A stretch of 6,172 nt of DNA, from positions 1-6,172 of the forward strand of contig CAINWJ010000082.1 of the NCBI GenBank assembly GCA_903854455.1. Reading direction: 5' to 3'. Made by a program: the position numbers and the translations under genes. Below the pieces are notes generated by a model. The model had not been told where the DNA came from. It saw nothing but the letters and a program-made list of their open reading frames with translations, and did no database searches. This DNA comes from Candidatus Peribacteria bacterium (GTDB taxonomy: Bacteria; Patescibacteriota; Gracilibacteria; Peribacterales; Peribacteraceae). Every line of letters begins with the position of its first letter. Within the stretch, counting starts at the first letter, position 1. Shown here piece by piece: positions 1-4,864 of this stretch.

Positions 1-1124
1 GGGGAGGCGACGGCGACGGCAGTCGCGGTTCCTTTGAAGAGCCGCATCTTCACCGTACCGGTCACGTGCTCATTCACCGAATCCTGGAACGCGTGGATGG
101 CGGACATCGTTGGCTCGAACCACTGTGCGCCGTAGCAGAGGTATGCCCACTTCTCGTCGATCGACTTCTTGAGCTCATTCTGGGTCCGTGTGGAGACTAA
201 CTTCTCCAGATTGAAGTGCGCGGTGATCAGAATTTCGGCACCCGGGCTCTCGTAGATTCCCCTCACCTTGAGCCCGACCAACCGGTCTTCGATCAGGTGT
301 GTAATCCCTACACCGTGCTTGGCTCCCGCTGCATTCGCCTGCTTTACGATCTCGAGCATCGAGCATTTCTTCCCGTTGAAGCTGATCGGGACGCCCTTCT
401 CGAAGCCGATTTCAATGATCTCGGACTGATCCGGCGCTTTCTCCGGATGCGTGCAGACCTGCAAGATCTTCTCGAGTGGCGGCACCAGCTTGGGGTCTTC
501 GATCTCGCCGCCTTCGCCCGTCGATCCCCACATGTTGTCGTCGTAGGAGTACGGCGAGTCTTTGGTCTGCTTCACCGGAATGTTGTGCTTGGACGCGTAC
601 TCGATCTCCTCATCCCTGCCCATGCCCCACTCTCGTACCGGTGCGATCACCTTGAGTGTGGGATCGAGGGTCGTGATGTAGTTTTCGAACCGGACCTGAT
701 CGTTACCCTTGCCGGTCGAGCCGTGAGCGATGACCGTCGCACCGGTCTTCTTCGCCATCTCGACTGCGATCTGTGAGAGGATGACTCTGCCGAGCGGAGT
801 GGAGAGGTGGTAGCCACCCTGATAGTCGGCATTCGCTTTGACGGCTCTAGTTAAGAGCTCTTCCGCGAATCGGGCCTTGGCATCGATGACGTACGCTTCT
901 TTGGCGCCCAGCTTGAGTGCTTTCTGCTTCGCGATCTCCAGATCTTCATGCAGCTGGCCGATATCAACCGTGAGTGCGATGACCTCGGAGTCGTACTCGT
1001 CCTGGATCCACTTGAGCATGACGGAGGTATCCAGTCCTCCGGAGTACAGGAGGAGACATTTCTTGAATTCGCCTTTTTTGGCCTCGTGCGAGGCGATCTT
1101 GTGGTAGGTGGTTGTGGAGTCCAT
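1..1124 (-). CDS. argG: Argininosuccinate synthase, C-terminus cut by window edge
   Basis: Cytoplasmic enzyme joining citrulline and aspartate with ATP to give argininosuccinate, the seventh step of arginine synthesis. Read from the ATG at 1124-1122, the frame is open to base 1 (374 codons seen). The family is usually about 400 residues, so some 25-30 C-terminal residues are missing. The N-terminal nucleotide-binding P-loop YSGGLDTSV is at about residues 27-35, followed by TVDIGQ and the family signature GSTGKGNDQVRFE near residue 135, then SPYSYDDNMWG in the synthetase domain. Cys replaced by Ser in the usual HGCTGKGNDQ block is a tolerated position. The start is the only ATG before the P-loop. 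It has no SD; the 49-base gap from argF carries a 7-base tandem repeat. It lies directly downstream of argF and is probably cotranscribed. Identification is secure. Confidence 0.96.
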   Translation of the reverse strand, partial: MDSTTTYHKIASHEAKKGEFKKCLLLYSGGLDTSVMLKWIQDEYDSEVIALTVDIGQLHEDLEIAKQKALKLGAKEAYVIDAKARFAEELLTRAVKANADYQGGYHLSTPLGRVILSQIAVEMAKKTGATVIAHGSTGKGNDQVRFENYITTLDPTLKVIAPVREWGMGRDEEIEYASKHNIPVKQTKDSPYSYDDNMWGSTGEGGEIEDPKLVPPLEKILQVCTHPEKAPDQSEIIEIGFEKGVPISFNGKKCSMLEIVKQANAAGAKHGVGITHLIEDRLVGLKVRGIYESPGAEILITAHFNLEKLVSTRTQNELKKSIDEKWAYLCYGAQWFEPTMSAIHAFQDSVNEHVTGTVKMRLFKGTATAVAVAS

Positions 1125-1140
1125 TGGTGCAATTGGGGGA

Positions 1141-1172
1141 AATGTAGAATGTAAAATGTAAAATGTAGAATG
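1141..1172. repeat. Four 7-base tandem repeats between argF and argG
   Basis: Plus-strand units are AATGTAG, AATGTAA, AATGTAA, AATGTAG (1141-1168) followed by a partial AATG. The array fills most of the gap between the argF stop and the argG start. It has no dyad symmetry and no clear SD, so its function is unknown. It may be a slipped-strand microsatellite-like array or an unstructured A/T-rich segment ahead of argG. Confidence 0.85.
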
Positions 1173-1173
1173 A

Positions 1174-2127
1174 TTACCGCGGGAGGAAGAATTCAAGCAA
1201 TGCCTTCGCAGCGTGCATCCGGCATTCGGCGAGATCGAAGACTTTCGATTGTGGACCGTCGAATACGCCGGCGGTCACCTCCTCGCGGCGGTGGGCCGGG
1301 AGATCGTGGAGGAAGATGGCGTCGGGCTTGGCGAGGGACATCAGTTCCTCCGTCACGCAGTACGGCGCCAGATCCTTGAGCCGCTTGGTCGTCTCCGCTT
1401 CGTCTCCCATCGATACGAACGTATCTGCATAGATGACGTCAGCGTCCCTGGCTGCAATTTTCGGATCGAGCGTGAACGAGAGCGATCCACCGGATTGTTT
1501 CGCGAGCTGCAACGTTTCCTGCCAGATATCGTCGGGAATCTTGTATGCCGCATGTCCGCCGTGAACGCAGTCGAATCCTGCCATGATGCAAGATTGGAAG
1601 AGCGAGACCGCGACGTTGGAGCCGTCGCCGACGAACGCGATCTTCAGTTTCTTCTGGTTCGGTTTATGCCAGCGGATGGCCATGAGATCGGCTAATCCCT
1701 GCGTCGGATGGTGCAGGTCGCAGAGTGCGTTGATGACCGGAATGGAGACGCATTCCGCCATTTCGAGGATGGATTGATGCGAATGGACCCGCGCGACAAT
1801 CGCGTCACAGTAGCGTTCCAGAACATGGGCGATGTCACTCGTCTTCTCCCGCGTGACACCATCGACCCGTTTGAAGATTTCAACTCCTGCGAGGAAGACG
1901 GCGGTGCCGCCAAGGGATGCGATGGCGGTCTCGAAGGCCACTTTTGTTCTGAGCGACGGTTTCTCGAAGACAAGGGCGATAGTCTTGCCTTTCAGAATGG
2001 GTGCATCAGATTGATTGTGATCTCTAGTTTTCTTGTAGCTAAAGGCATTTTCAACGATGGCATCGATCTCGGTCGGTGAGAGATCGGTGATCTTCGTGAG
2101 GCGCCTGAGTGGAGGAGATGGGTTCAT
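1174..2127 (-). CDS. argF: Ornithine carbamoyltransferase
   Basis: Transfers the carbamoyl group from carbamoyl phosphate to ornithine, making citrulline; normally a cytoplasmic trimer. The protein is 317 residues from the ATG at 2127, typical for the family. The carbamoyl-phosphate loop FEKPSLRTKVAFE is near residues 55-67 (SLRT variant of STRT). It is followed by the HPTQGLADL block, the ornithine-domain GDGSNVAVSL loop, and DTFVSMGDE. The C-terminal block reads FLHDLPAHRREEV, with Asp in place of the usual Cys of HCLP, then FDLAECRMHAAKALL. The frame is open to an ATG at 2208, but those 27 extra residues do not resemble the family and overlap the upstream small ORF, so 2127 is preferred. 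No SD is visible. The gene follows ORF60 by 19 bases and precedes argG by 49, below a two-stage arginine leader. Confidence 0.95.
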   Translation of the reverse strand: MNPSPPLRRLTKITDLSPTEIDAIVENAFSYKKTRDHNQSDAPILKGKTIALVFEKPSLRTKVAFETAIASLGGTAVFLAGVEIFKRVDGVTREKTSDIAHVLERYCDAIVARVHSHQSILEMAECVSIPVINALCDLHHPTQGLADLMAIRWHKPNQKKLKIAFVGDGSNVAVSLFQSCIMAGFDCVHGGHAAYKIPDDIWQETLQLAKQSGGSLSFTLDPKIAARDADVIYADTFVSMGDEAETTKRLKDLAPYCVTEELMSLAKPDAIFLHDLPAHRREEVTAGVFDGPQSKVFDLAECRMHAAKALLEFFLPR

Positions 2128-2146
2128 TGGATAAAGGGAAAATGGA

Positions 2147-2329
2147 TCAAGGATATTTGAGGTCGTCGGTGTGCCAATTGATGAGATCGGCAACTTTCTT
2201 CTCGACAACGCCGAGTCGATGCTCGATTTGACCTAGCTGATTGGAGTTCCGATCATGCAATTCTTGGGGATCGGGGATAGTTTCATTCATGATTGGAGGG
2301 GGGAAGTACGTGGGTTGCACAAATATCAT
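2147..2329 (-). CDS. 60-residue coiled-coil-like protein of the arg leader, function unknown
   Basis: This short frame ends 19 bases before argF. The ATG at 2329 has a well-placed SD, GGAG at 2339-2336 with a 6-base spacer, which is unusual for this window and supports the start. A second in-frame ATG at 2290 would give 47 residues and has no SD. The C-terminal part (IEHRLGVVEKKVADLINW, about residues 35-52) has hydrophobic residues spaced like a short amphipathic or coiled-coil helix. The N-terminus is proline-rich. There is no signal peptide or known catalytic motif. Its SD lies in the 3' arm of the stem downstream of leader peptide 2. It may therefore be the direct target of translational attenuation and pass the signal to argF by coupling. 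It could be a real small protein or just a translated coupling ORF. Confidence 0.6.
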   Translation of the reverse strand: MIFVQPTYFPPPIMNETIPDPQELHDRNSNQLGQIEHRLGVVEKKVADLINWHTDDLKYP

Positions 2330-2335
2330 TCAGAT

Positions 2336-2339
2336 CTCC
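2336..2339 (-). promoter_or_regulatory. SD of ORF60, buried in leader stem
   Basis: GGAG on the minus strand, six bases before the ATG at 2329. It forms the end of CTCCGTGGAG (2345-2336), which is exactly complementary to CTCCACGGAG at 2394-2385 inside leader peptide 2. Access to this SD should therefore depend on whether that segment is covered by a ribosome. Confidence 0.6.
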
Positions 2340-2394
2340 ACGGAGGCGGTGCTGCTGGCGAACGCGAATGCGTCAGCCCGGCACCTCCGTGGAG
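2336..2394 (-). promoter_or_regulatory. Second attenuator stem, sequesters ORF60 SD
   Basis: On the minus-strand RNA, CUCCACGGAG (2394-2385) pairs over 10 bp with CUCCGUGGAG (2345-2336). The stem is continued by GUGC (2384-2381) with GCAC (2352-2349), GCUG (2377-2374) with CAGC (2357-2354), and ACGC (2373-2370) with GCGU (2365-2362). The 5' half is coding sequence of leader peptide 2. No U-run follows, so a terminator is not evident. Instead the 3' arm contains the SD of ORF60. A ribosome stalled at the last leader Arg codon (2402-2400) would reach into 2394-2388 and should free the SD. A simple constitutive hairpin remains possible. Confidence 0.65.
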
Positions 2395-2438
2395 GTGATA
2401 CGGGCGCGGCGCAGTGATGTGGTGGCGAATGAGAACAT
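2373..2438 (-). CDS. Arginine-rich leader peptide 2 of the argF operon
   Basis: Twenty-one codons from ATG (2438-2436) to TGA (2375-2373). Residues 8-13 are SLRRAR, encoded with CGC CGC GCC CGT, so three of four consecutive codons are Arg. Residues 16-19 are STEV. Leader peptide 1 has the same length, and the segment from SLRR to STEV aligns to it without gaps. The start lies two bases after the U-run of the upstream terminator, so this leader is made only on read-through transcripts. No SD is visible. The STEV codons (TCC ACG GAG GTG) form the 5' arm of the SD-sequestering stem. The likely role is as a translated sensor of charged tRNA-Arg rather than a functional protein. Confidence 0.78.
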   Translation of the reverse strand: MFSFATTSLRRARITSTEVPG

Positions 2439-2440
2439 GC

Positions 2441-2470
2441 AAAAAACGCGGAGAGGTCATGCTCTCCACG
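2441..2470 (-). terminator. Intrinsic terminator (attenuator) between leaders 1 and 2
   Basis: On the minus strand, CGTGGAGAG (2470-2462), loop CATGAC (2461-2456) and CTCTCCGCG (2455-2447) form a 9-bp stem with one G-U pair, followed directly by six T (2446-2441). It lies about 95 bases into the transcript and about 310 bases before argF, with no full-size gene upstream on that transcript. This fits an attenuator rather than a gene end. Its first arm is also the partner of the antiterminator. Confidence 0.85.
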
Positions 2471-2522
2471 GGATGATGTGATGGCTCCGCTCGTCTACGC
2501 GTCAGCCCTCACCTCCGTGGAG
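2464..2522 (-). promoter_or_regulatory. Antiterminator stem overlapping leader peptide 1
   Basis: In the minus-strand RNA, CUCCACGG (2522-2515) pairs with CCGUGGAG (2471-2464). Inner helices are GUGA (2512-2509) with UCAC (2481-2478) and GGCU (2507-2504) with AGCC (2486-2483). This uses CGUGGAG of the terminator's ascending arm, so the two structures exclude each other. The inner helices and loop span the leader stop codon (2497-2495), so a ribosome reaching the stop would open the stem and allow termination. A ribosome held at the Arg codons (2539-2531) would leave most of it free. A local hairpin CCUC-CACG-GAGG (2523-2512) may compete. Confidence 0.72.
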
Positions 2523-2560
2523 GCGAAAGCACGACGACGAAGGGAGAGTGCGAGGATCAT
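2495..2560 (-). CDS. Arginine-rich leader peptide 1 of the argF operon
   Basis: Twenty-one codons from ATG (2560-2558) to TAG (2497-2495). Residues 8-10 are three successive Arg, all CGT (2539-2531), and residues 14-17 are STEV. The promoter -10 box ends 11 bases before the ATG, so the mRNA is leaderless or nearly so, which explains the missing SD. The peptide is followed by an antiterminator/terminator pair. The layout matches the trp and his leader peptides of established ribosome-mediated attenuation, with Arg as the sensed residue, upstream of two arginine biosynthesis genes. Product identity is inferred from codon content and context; the peptide itself probably has no function after synthesis. 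Confidence 0.85.
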   Translation of the reverse strand: MILALSLRRRAFASTEVRADA

Positions 2561-2570
2561 TAGACCGCAA

Positions 2571-2598
2571 ATTTTAGAAGGTGAAGAGGCGATGTCAA
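2571..2598 (-). promoter_or_regulatory. Sigma70-type promoter of the arg operon
   Basis: On the minus strand, a perfect -35 TTGACA (2598-2593), a 16-base spacer and a -10 TAAAAT (2576-2571, one mismatch to TATAAT). The stretch upstream (about 2620-2599) is A/T-rich and could act as an UP element. Transcription should begin near 2566-2560, at or just before the leader peptide 1 start codon. I saw no clear operator palindrome overlapping it, consistent with control by attenuation. Confidence 0.8.
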
Positions 2599-2629
2599 GA
2601 AAAATCTTTTTCAATTTCTAGAATTCAGA

Positions 2630-2656
2630 GCAGGTGTCTACCTGCGGCGCATGCCG
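2630..2656. repeat. Palindromic repeat, copy 1 (GCAGGT-GTCT-ACCTGC plus CGGC-GCAT-GCCG)
   Basis: A 16-base hairpin (2630-2645, 6-bp arms and a GTCT loop) is followed by a smaller hairpin (2645-2656). It is related to 5968-5992: the GTGTCTACC core and ATGCC are shared, while one arm pair changes from A-T to G-C. It lies in the spacer between cysE and the arg promoter. It is probably a REP-like dispersed element. Confidence 0.7.
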
Positions 2657-2672
2657 GAAAACGAAATCGTAA

Positions 2673-2693
2673 AGACGCCCCGCCGGGGCGTCT
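2673..2693. repeat. Perfect palindrome with AGACGCCCCG arms
   Basis: Arms of 10 bp, AGACGCCCCG and CGGGGCGTCT, around one central base, followed by AC. The right part (CGGGGCGTCT) recurs in the element at 5991-6010. It could act as a GC-rich hairpin at the end of a transcript, but no T-run follows on either side. Confidence 0.7.
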
Positions 2694-2717
2694 ACACAGT
2701 GCAGCATTGATATCTCC

Positions 2718-2745
2718 GTAGAGCCGCAACATGTTGCGGCTCTAC
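2718..2745. repeat. 28-base perfect palindrome after cysE
   Basis: A perfect 14-bp inverted repeat with GTAGAGCCGC and GCGGCTCTAC ends and an ACATGT centre. It begins three bases after the cysE stop codon (2749), so in the cysE mRNA it forms a strong 3' hairpin. No U-run follows on the minus strand, so it is more likely a 3'-end stabiliser, a rho-independent-like stop of weak type, or a REP-like element. GTAGA/TCTAC ends are shared with other palindromes in this window. Confidence 0.75.
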
Positions 2746-2748
2746 TGT

Positions 2749-3633
2749 TTATTGTTCTCCACTCGTCTTCATCCTCATCACCTGCTTCTCTGGAATGATC
2801 ACGGTATTCGCCGGAATGTCTTCCTTGAGGATCAGTCTGGTGCCGCTGCCGACGATGGATCCGTCTGCGACTTTCTCTTTTCCCAATATCGCGGCATCGG
2901 CGTAGATCTTCACCCGGTTGCCGATGGTCGGGTGGCGTTTCTTGGTCAGATCGAACGAGCCGTCCGGTTTGCGCGGGAAGGACTGTGCGCCCAGCGTGAC
3001 GCCCTGGTAGATGGCTACATCATCACCGATGACCGACGTCTCGCCGATGACCACACCCGTGCCGTGATCGATGAAGAACCGCTTGCCGATGGTCGCGCCC
3101 GGATGGATGTCGATGCCGGTTTTTTCGTGCGCATACTCCGTCATGATTCTGGCGATCAGCGGGCAGCCAAGTGACAGGATTGCATTGGCGATTCTATACA
3201 CCGTGATGGCAAAAATCCCCGGATAGCTCAGTCGTACATATTCCGGGCTCCGCGCAGCCGGATCGCCGGCAATCGCGGCACCGATGTCGCCTTCCGTGAG
3301 GTCGAGGATCACCGGAAGCTCACCCAAAAGTTTGGCAACAATCTCATGCGAGGATTGTTTTGTCGCATGCAGCTCCTGTTCAATCTGGATCTGCTGGTCG
3401 AGCATTCTGGATGTCGATTGCAGCTTTGTTTCAATCAATGTCGCGAATGCGTCCTCAGAGAACGATTGTTCGATGCCGCTGCGGACGAGGATGACATCCA
3501 GGAGCGCATCGGTGATCTGATGGATCACGGAGGGATTTGGGAGTGCCGCAATTGCATTGCCTGAGCGCGGCAAAGAGCCCGCAAGCTTCTTCGCAATCTG
3601 TTTTGCGGTTAGAGAATGAATGTGAGAAGGCAT
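2749..3633 (-). CDS. cysE: Serine O-acetyltransferase
   Basis: Acetylates L-serine with acetyl-CoA to give O-acetylserine, the precursor for cysteine synthase. The protein is 294 residues from the ATG at 3633. The frame is open to a GTG at 3684, but the 17 extra residues are not family-like and would begin only 9 bases from the tRNA 3' end. The N-terminal half is helical and carries the long form seen in EpsC-type and plant-type enzymes. The C-terminal half is a left-handed beta-helix with hexapeptide repeats: HPGATIGKRFFIDHGTGVVIGET holds the catalytic Asp-His pair, followed by GVTLGAQSFPRK, then KRHPTIGNRVKIYADAAILG. No cysteine synthase gene is in the window. The gene sits just downstream of tRNA-Leu on the same strand and ends at a 28-base palindrome. 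No SD is evident. Confidence 0.93.
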   Translation of the reverse strand: MPSHIHSLTAKQIAKKLAGSLPRSGNAIAALPNPSVIHQITDALLDVILVRSGIEQSFSEDAFATLIETKLQSTSRMLDQQIQIEQELHATKQSSHEIVAKLLGELPVILDLTEGDIGAAIAGDPAARSPEYVRLSYPGIFAITVYRIANAILSLGCPLIARIMTEYAHEKTGIDIHPGATIGKRFFIDHGTGVVIGETSVIGDDVAIYQGVTLGAQSFPRKPDGSFDLTKKRHPTIGNRVKIYADAAILGKEKVADGSIVGSGTRLILKEDIPANTVIIPEKQVMRMKTSGEQ

Positions 3634-3692
3634 GAAGAAGAAAGAACAAGGAACGTTGGATGATGGCTGTGCCACGTCGTTCACGAACGATG

Positions 3693-3778
3693 TGGTGCCC
3701 AGGAGAGGACTCGAACCTCCACGGGATTGCTCCCACTAGCCCCTCAAGCTAGCGCGTCTGCCATTTCGCCACCTGGGC
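3693..3778 (-). tRNA. tRNA-Leu (anticodon GAG), CCA encoded
   Basis: Minus strand reads GCCCAGG (3778-3772) at the 5' acceptor arm and CCTGGGC (3703-3697) at the 3' arm, then discriminator A and encoded CCA (3695-3693). The anticodon arm is CTAGC-TTGAGGG-GCTAG with GAG at positions 34-36 and U33 before it. A long variable arm and the GGTTCGAGTCC T-arm agree with a class II leucine tRNA. It lies 60 bases upstream of the cysE ATG on the same strand; cotranscription is possible but not shown. Confidence 0.95.
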
Positions 3779-3892
3779 ATGATGCTGAAAACGATCAAAA
3801 GCCCGCGCAGTGTAGCAAGAGAGCATCATGGATGCACGTGTAATCGAGGGTTGCCTTTTCTGGAAACGAATGGAAGGGTACCATCGCCCGGC

Positions 3893-4864
3893 ATGAAAAA
3901 ACGGAATCATCTTTCAGGAATGCTGCAGGAAGGTCGGAAAGGATCGAAGAAGCGCATTGCGGTTTTCTTCACCGCACCGGGATTTGATGATTACCCCTTC
4001 GGTGATCCCGAGTTCCGGATGGCGTACCACCAGCTGGCACAGATGCTCACGGACAGAGGTGCAGTGTTTGCGATCGTCCGCGATCCGGCAACGTACCGTG
4101 GGAAGGGAGTCTTTAGTAAAGCGTGGGTCTTCCGTGACGGTACATTCCATGTTGTCGATGCTCCCTGGCAGGCTGATGTGATCTTCAATAAAGCCAGGAG
4201 CAGCTCGTTTCAGCCGAAGGACGTCACGGTCGTCAATACGCCTGAGCTGGAGCGGCTCTGTACGGACAAGTGGGAGACGTACCAACGGTTCCCGGATCTC
4301 TTCCCGGCAACACTCCTTGTCCAGAATCAGCAAGAATTGGAGTGGGCTGCCAAGCAATTGAATGGAGATCGTATCGTCACCAAGCCACTCGATGGTGAAG
4401 GTGGTGAAGGTGTGCACATCGGTCCTGCGAAGGAGATCCTGAGTCGCGACCAGACGTTCCCGCTCCTCATTCAGGATTTCCTGGACACATCTGATGGTAT
4501 TCCGGGCATCGCCAAGGGCATGCATGACCTGCGCATCTTCGCTATCCGCGGCGTGCCTCTCCGTTGTTATGTGCGCCAGCCGAAGGAAGGTTCCTTCCTC
4601 GCCAATTTCCAGCAGGGCGGTTCACTCTTCGAGATTCCGGTCGACTCCGTTCCCGCCGATGCGATGACGCTGTTCCAAACTGTCGATGCGGGATTGAAGA
4701 GATTCAAAGACCGTGTCTACTGTGTCGACATGGGGCGAGGAAAGAGTGGTAGGTGGGCATTGATCGAGCTCAATTCCAAGCCGGGGTTGGACCCCATCGA
4801 TTCCAGGTATCCCAGTGCCGAAGCATTCATGCGCCGTCTCGCCGATCTCCTCCTTACCGTATGA
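3893..4864 (+). CDS. ATP-grasp ligase paralog 1, glutathione synthetase/RimK-like
   Basis: A 323-residue cytoplasmic protein from the ATG at 3893. An N-terminal Rossmann-like preATP-grasp domain (RIAVFFTAPGFDDYPF, about 21-36) leads into TDKWETYQRF (about 124-133), the glycine-rich ATP loop TKPLDGEGGEGVHIG (163-177), the adenine hinge IQDF (193-196) and HDLRIF (211-216). The metal-binding IELNSKPGLDP (291-301) follows, with Glu and Asn spaced as in ATP-grasp enzymes. The family makes carboxylate-amine or peptide bonds through an acylphosphate. The substrate here cannot be inferred. Alternative starts are 3920 (AGGA directly before it) and 3779; the latter lies against the tRNA and adds a non-conserved tail. 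The stop overlaps the start of paralog 2 (ATGA), which implies coupled translation. Confidence 0.85.
   Translation: MKKRNHLSGMLQEGRKGSKKRIAVFFTAPGFDDYPFGDPEFRMAYHQLAQMLTDRGAVFAIVRDPATYRGKGVFSKAWVFRDGTFHVVDAPWQADVIFNKARSSSFQPKDVTVVNTPELERLCTDKWETYQRFPDLFPATLLVQNQQELEWAAKQLNGDRIVTKPLDGEGGEGVHIGPAKEILSRDQTFPLLIQDFLDTSDGIPGIAKGMHDLRIFAIRGVPLRCYVRQPKEGSFLANFQQGGSLFEIPVDSVPADAMTLFQTVDAGLKRFKDRVYCVDMGRGKSGRWALIELNSKPGLDPIDSRYPSAEAFMRRLADLLLTV

Noticed and set aside
216..776. Open plus-strand frame of 186 codons
   Set aside because: It lies antisense to argG in a codon-biased region, has no motif, and argG is unambiguous on the other strand.
2128..2208. Upstream argF start adding 27 residues
   Set aside because: The extension overlaps ORF60 and does not resemble OTC N-termini; the ATG at 2127 gives the usual length.
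2293..2481. Open plus-strand frame of 62 codons
   Set aside because: It runs antisense through the leader structures and is better explained as a shadow of the leader peptides and stems.
2336..2526. Repeated CACCTCCGTGGAGG units as a CRISPR array or mobile element
   Set aside because: Only two copies with diverged spacers, inside translated leaders; there are no regular spacers, target-site duplications or transposase.
2336..2560. T-box or other known riboswitch for the arg leader
   Set aside because: I see no T-box consensus (GGGTGGNACCGCG-like) and no metabolite riboswitch core. Two Arg-rich ORFs explain the sequence better.
3634..3684. GTG start for cysE
   Set aside because: It would begin 9 bases from the tRNA end and add a non-conserved tail; the ATG at 3633 fits better.
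3914..4525. Open minus-strand frame of 203 codons
   Set aside because: Antisense shadow of ATP-grasp 1; the plus strand carries the complete ATP-grasp motif series.
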